64,000 nucleotides of DNA from Pseudomonas graminis (lineage in GTDB: Bacteria > Pseudomonadota > Gammaproteobacteria > Pseudomonadales > Pseudomonadaceae): positions 1-64,000 of the forward strand of contig NZ_MTSB01000019.1 of assembly GCF_002093745.1 (NCBI RefSeq), in the 5' to 3' direction. The translations under genes were made by a program, and so were the position numbers. The notes under the pieces are model-generated. The model was not told the DNA's origin and did not search any database. It worked only from the letters and a program-made list of their open reading frames with translations. Numbering within the stretch: position 1 is the stretch's first letter; each line of letters starts with the position of its first letter. Below, piece by piece: positions 61,716 to 64,000 of the stretch.

Positions 61716-63752
61716 ATGAATTTATTAGCGCCTGCCCTGTTCGTTACCAACCGTGTTCGATTCCCCATGAAATTCGCAATTTTGGGATTTATTGTCCTGA
61801 TTCCTCTGCTCCTGCTAGGCACCCGGGTGATGCTTTCACTGAACACGAGCATCACGGGCATCAAGCATGAACAGGTGGGTCAACAATACTTGTTGGACGT
61901 CACCCCTATCCTGCGTCTAACCATGATTCAGAGGGCGCTGACACACGGCATGCTCAGCGGTGACACCAACGCAGTAGCCAATGCAGCACGCAATGCTGAA
62001 AAGCTTAACGATGCCTATGCGACTCTTGCTGCGCAGGACGCAAAATTTAGCACCCAACTGGCAACGACAGACCGAGTTCAGACGTTGCGTACCGCTAGTG
62101 TGCAGCTGGTTGAACGCGCCAAAGCAGGCGAAGCACCTTTGGTGATCTTTTCCGCGTGGAACGACCAGTTAACCGACCTAATGAATTTCGTTTACTACAT
62201 TACGGCCACTTCCGGCATGATTTTGGACGAAGAAGCAGGTTCGTTGTACCTCATCGATCTAAGCTCTATACGTCTGCCTCGGCAAATAAATCTGGTCGGA
62301 CAGATTCGCGGTCTGGCCAGCGGTTTTAGCGCTGACCGTCCTCTGGACGACACCACTCGTATTTTTGCCCAGACTTTGTTGAAACAGGAGCTGCTAATGC
62401 GTCAAGAGTTGCAGCAGAGCCTTTCCCTGCTTCGCCGAGAAGAGCCGAAATTATATGGTGTAGTTCAGCCGTCTGTAACAACAGCCATTACCGACCTGGA
62501 AAATCTGCGTAAAGACCTGGTGGACTACCTTGATCCGAGCAAGCGCTCAAACGTGAATGCCAACACCTTGGGCGAGCGTGGAAACGCCGTCGTTGCTCAG
62601 TTTTACAAAGCTCAGGATCAGATGCAGGAATCGCTGCGAATTCGAATTGATGAGCGTCTGAATACACTGAGTAATGAGCGTACTTTCGGCACTGAGCTAT
62701 TTATCGCCATTGCGATACTGCTGCTCTATGCGTTCGTCGGCATCTACAAGGCTCTGCGGATTGGGGTTGATGAGCTCCTAGCTGTGACGGCACGTATTGC
62801 TCAAGGCGATCTGAGCGCGCGCGTCCGAATCAACAGCCACGATGAAATCGGTGATGTAGGCGAGGGACTTAACCGCATGGTAACGGCCTTCTCTGGCTCA
62901 CTGAGCCAGGTGGAGCGTAGCTCGCATTCAGTCTCAGATGCGGCAAAGCGACTAGAGATCTCCATAGGCCAAGCCAAAGCCTCAATGAACTCACAACAGG
63001 CTGAAACCGAGCAGGTTGCTACTGCCATCAACGAAATGACCGCGAGCGTTGCCGACGTGGCCCAGAATACCGAGGGCGCAGCACGTGCCGCTGAATCTGC
63101 AAGCAGTGCGTCTAACGACGGCTTGAAAGTTATGATTGAAACAAGTGCCGCTATTGAGGCGTTGGCCAACGAAGTGGAGCTCAGTGCAAGCAAAGTCGAA
63201 GCGTTAGCGACACACAGCAAAGAAATCGGTGGTGTCATCGAGGTCATCAGTACCATCGCGGATCAGACTAACCTGCTGGCCCTGAACGCGGCCATCGAGG
63301 CGGCGCGAGCTGGCGAGCAAGGCCGTGGTTTCGCGGTCGTGGCTGACGAAGTGCGGACTCTGGCCTCGCGCACACAAAACTCCACAGAAGAAATTCGACG
63401 GATCATCCAACAGTTGCAAGGCGCTACTGATGCCGCTGTTCAACAGATGAAAGCTGGGCAAACCCGAGCTAGGGAATGCATTCAGGCAGCGAGCCAAGCG
63501 TCTGGCAGCCTGAACCAGATCAATGAAGCAGTAGACGGAATTGTGGGCATGAACACTCAGATTGCAAGTGCGGCGGTGCAGCAACATTCGGTCTCAGAGG
63601 ATATCAATCGCAACGTCATCGGCATTCGAAACAGCAGCTTAATCGTCATGAAAGGCGTAGAGGACAACGCCGTAACGGCTGACGAGCTTTCATTGCTCGC
63701 TAATGAACTTCGCAGCGTAGTCGGCAAGTTTAAGTTATCCAGCAACGCTTGA
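61716..63752 (+). CDS. Methyl-accepting chemotaxis protein with large periplasmic sensor
   Basis: A 678-residue transducer. ATG 61716 is chosen over GTG 61701; neither has a strong ribosome-binding site. TM1 is [20 protein letters not shown], followed by about 280 residues of helical periplasmic domain ([34 protein letters not shown]), TM2 ([20 protein letters not shown]), HAMP ([20 protein letters not shown]) and the signalling region with [20 protein letters not shown]. The sensor resembles a NIT-like or double-bundle helical domain (inference). It is monocistronic and outside the che operon. Ligand unknown. Confidence 0.87.
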   Translation: MNLLAPALFVTNRVRFPMKFAILGFIVLIPLLLLGTRVMLSLNTSITGIKHEQVGQQYLLDVTPILRLTMIQRALTHGMLSGDTNAVANAARNAEKLNDAYATLAAQDAKFSTQLATTDRVQTLRTASVQLVERAKAGEAPLVIFSAWNDQLTDLMNFVYYITATSGMILDEEAGSLYLIDLSSIRLPRQINLVGQIRGLASGFSADRPLDDTTRIFAQTLLKQELLMRQELQQSLSLLRREEPKLYGVVQPSVTTAITDLENLRKDLVDYLDPSKRSNVNANTLGERGNAVVAQFYKAQDQMQESLRIRIDERLNTLSNERTFGTELFIAIAILLLYAFVGIYKALRIGVDELLAVTARIAQGDLSARVRINSHDEIGDVGEGLNRMVTAFSGSLSQVERSSHSVSDAAKRLEISIGQAKASMNSQQAETEQVATAINEMTASVADVAQNTEGAARAAESASSASNDGLKVMIETSAAIEALANEVELSASKVEALATHSKEIGGVIEVISTIADQTNLLALNAAIEAARAGEQGRGFAVVADEVRTLASRTQNSTEEIRRIIQQLQGATDAAVQQMKAGQTRARECIQAASQASGSLNQINEAVDGIVGMNTQIASAAVQQHSVSEDINRNVIGIRNSSLIVMKGVEDNAVTADELSLLANELRSVVGKFKLSSNA

Positions 63753-64000
63753 AAGGAATCTCAAGCGTTTCAATTGTTGATAGCACGAGAAAGTGCTTTG
63801 ATCGGGTCTGACTGGGGTGATGATGCCCGGCAGTCCCTGATCGACATTGAGGGCTGAGCTTCATCGTTGCGCAATCTCGTAAAACAATAGAGCCAGCTAC
63901 GCTAGATGAGTTGCCCGGACGGTTACTGCTTGCCATTGGATTTTCCTAGGCTTCGCGGACGCGAAATAGGCGGCCTTTCACTGACTCAGCTCCGATTGGC
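63753..64000. other. Right edge of the window
   Basis: 248 bp without a supported gene. A weak hairpin (AGCAC-GAGAAA-GTGCT) lies about 30 bp past the MCP stop and could help end that transcript. Confidence 0.4.

Overview
The window reads as Pseudomonas chromosome, most likely from the P. syringae group. This is inferred from gene content: a second-type chemotaxis cluster, the DUF1780/MOSC/NDH-2 neighbourhood, IS66 and MITE-like elements, and a decayed conjugative element of the type found in Pseudomonas genomic islands. No rRNA, tRNA or CRISPR array was seen.

Layout. 1-4474: start of an unidentified leftward gene, a TolC/AprF-type outer-membrane channel, then DUF1780, MOSC, a decayed DUF3094-like gene and type II NADH dehydrogenase. 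4948-13655: a complete chemotaxis operon (MCP, CheY, STAS, CheA, MCP, CheW, CheR, CheD, CheB). 13798-24374: two paralogous hybrid histidine kinases flanking a NarL/LuxR-type response regulator, followed by four separately transcribed envelope genes (two lipoproteins, a FadL-type porin, an autotransporter). Each of the four has one copy of the same palindrome, TAGTACA-N2-TGTACTA, 100-155 bp upstream of its start codon, so they look like one local regulon. 24715-31753: a ribitol (pentitol) uptake and catabolism operon with a divergent LacI-type repressor. 32172-43915: an orphan three-module non-ribosomal peptide synthetase, read here as Thr (epimerised by a dual E/C domain), Ser and a Pro-like residue, with a terminal thioesterase and a translationally coupled flavin monooxygenase. 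44060-49659: an eCIS-core (DUF4157) metalloprotease-like protein, a divergent SDR/LysR pair, and an amine-oxidase-like flavoenzyme with a tandem GNAT protein.

49760-61459 is a genomic-island graveyard. It holds a frameshifted SNF2 helicase, a ComEC-like metallo-beta-lactamase-fold protein, a broken conjugation operon (VirB10/TraB-like protein fused to a transposase N-terminus, truncated lipoprotein, truncated VirB4/TraC-like ATPase, small protein, DsbA-like thioredoxin), small hypothetical genes, a small DNA-binding protein with a duplicated palindromic operator and a dead paralogue, and an IS66-family insertion whose tnpB carries an in-frame amber codon. 61716-63752 is a further, separately encoded methyl-accepting chemotaxis protein.

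The most interesting systems are the four-copy palindrome regulon beside the duplicated kinases, and the NRPS-monooxygenase pair, which I cannot assign to a known product.
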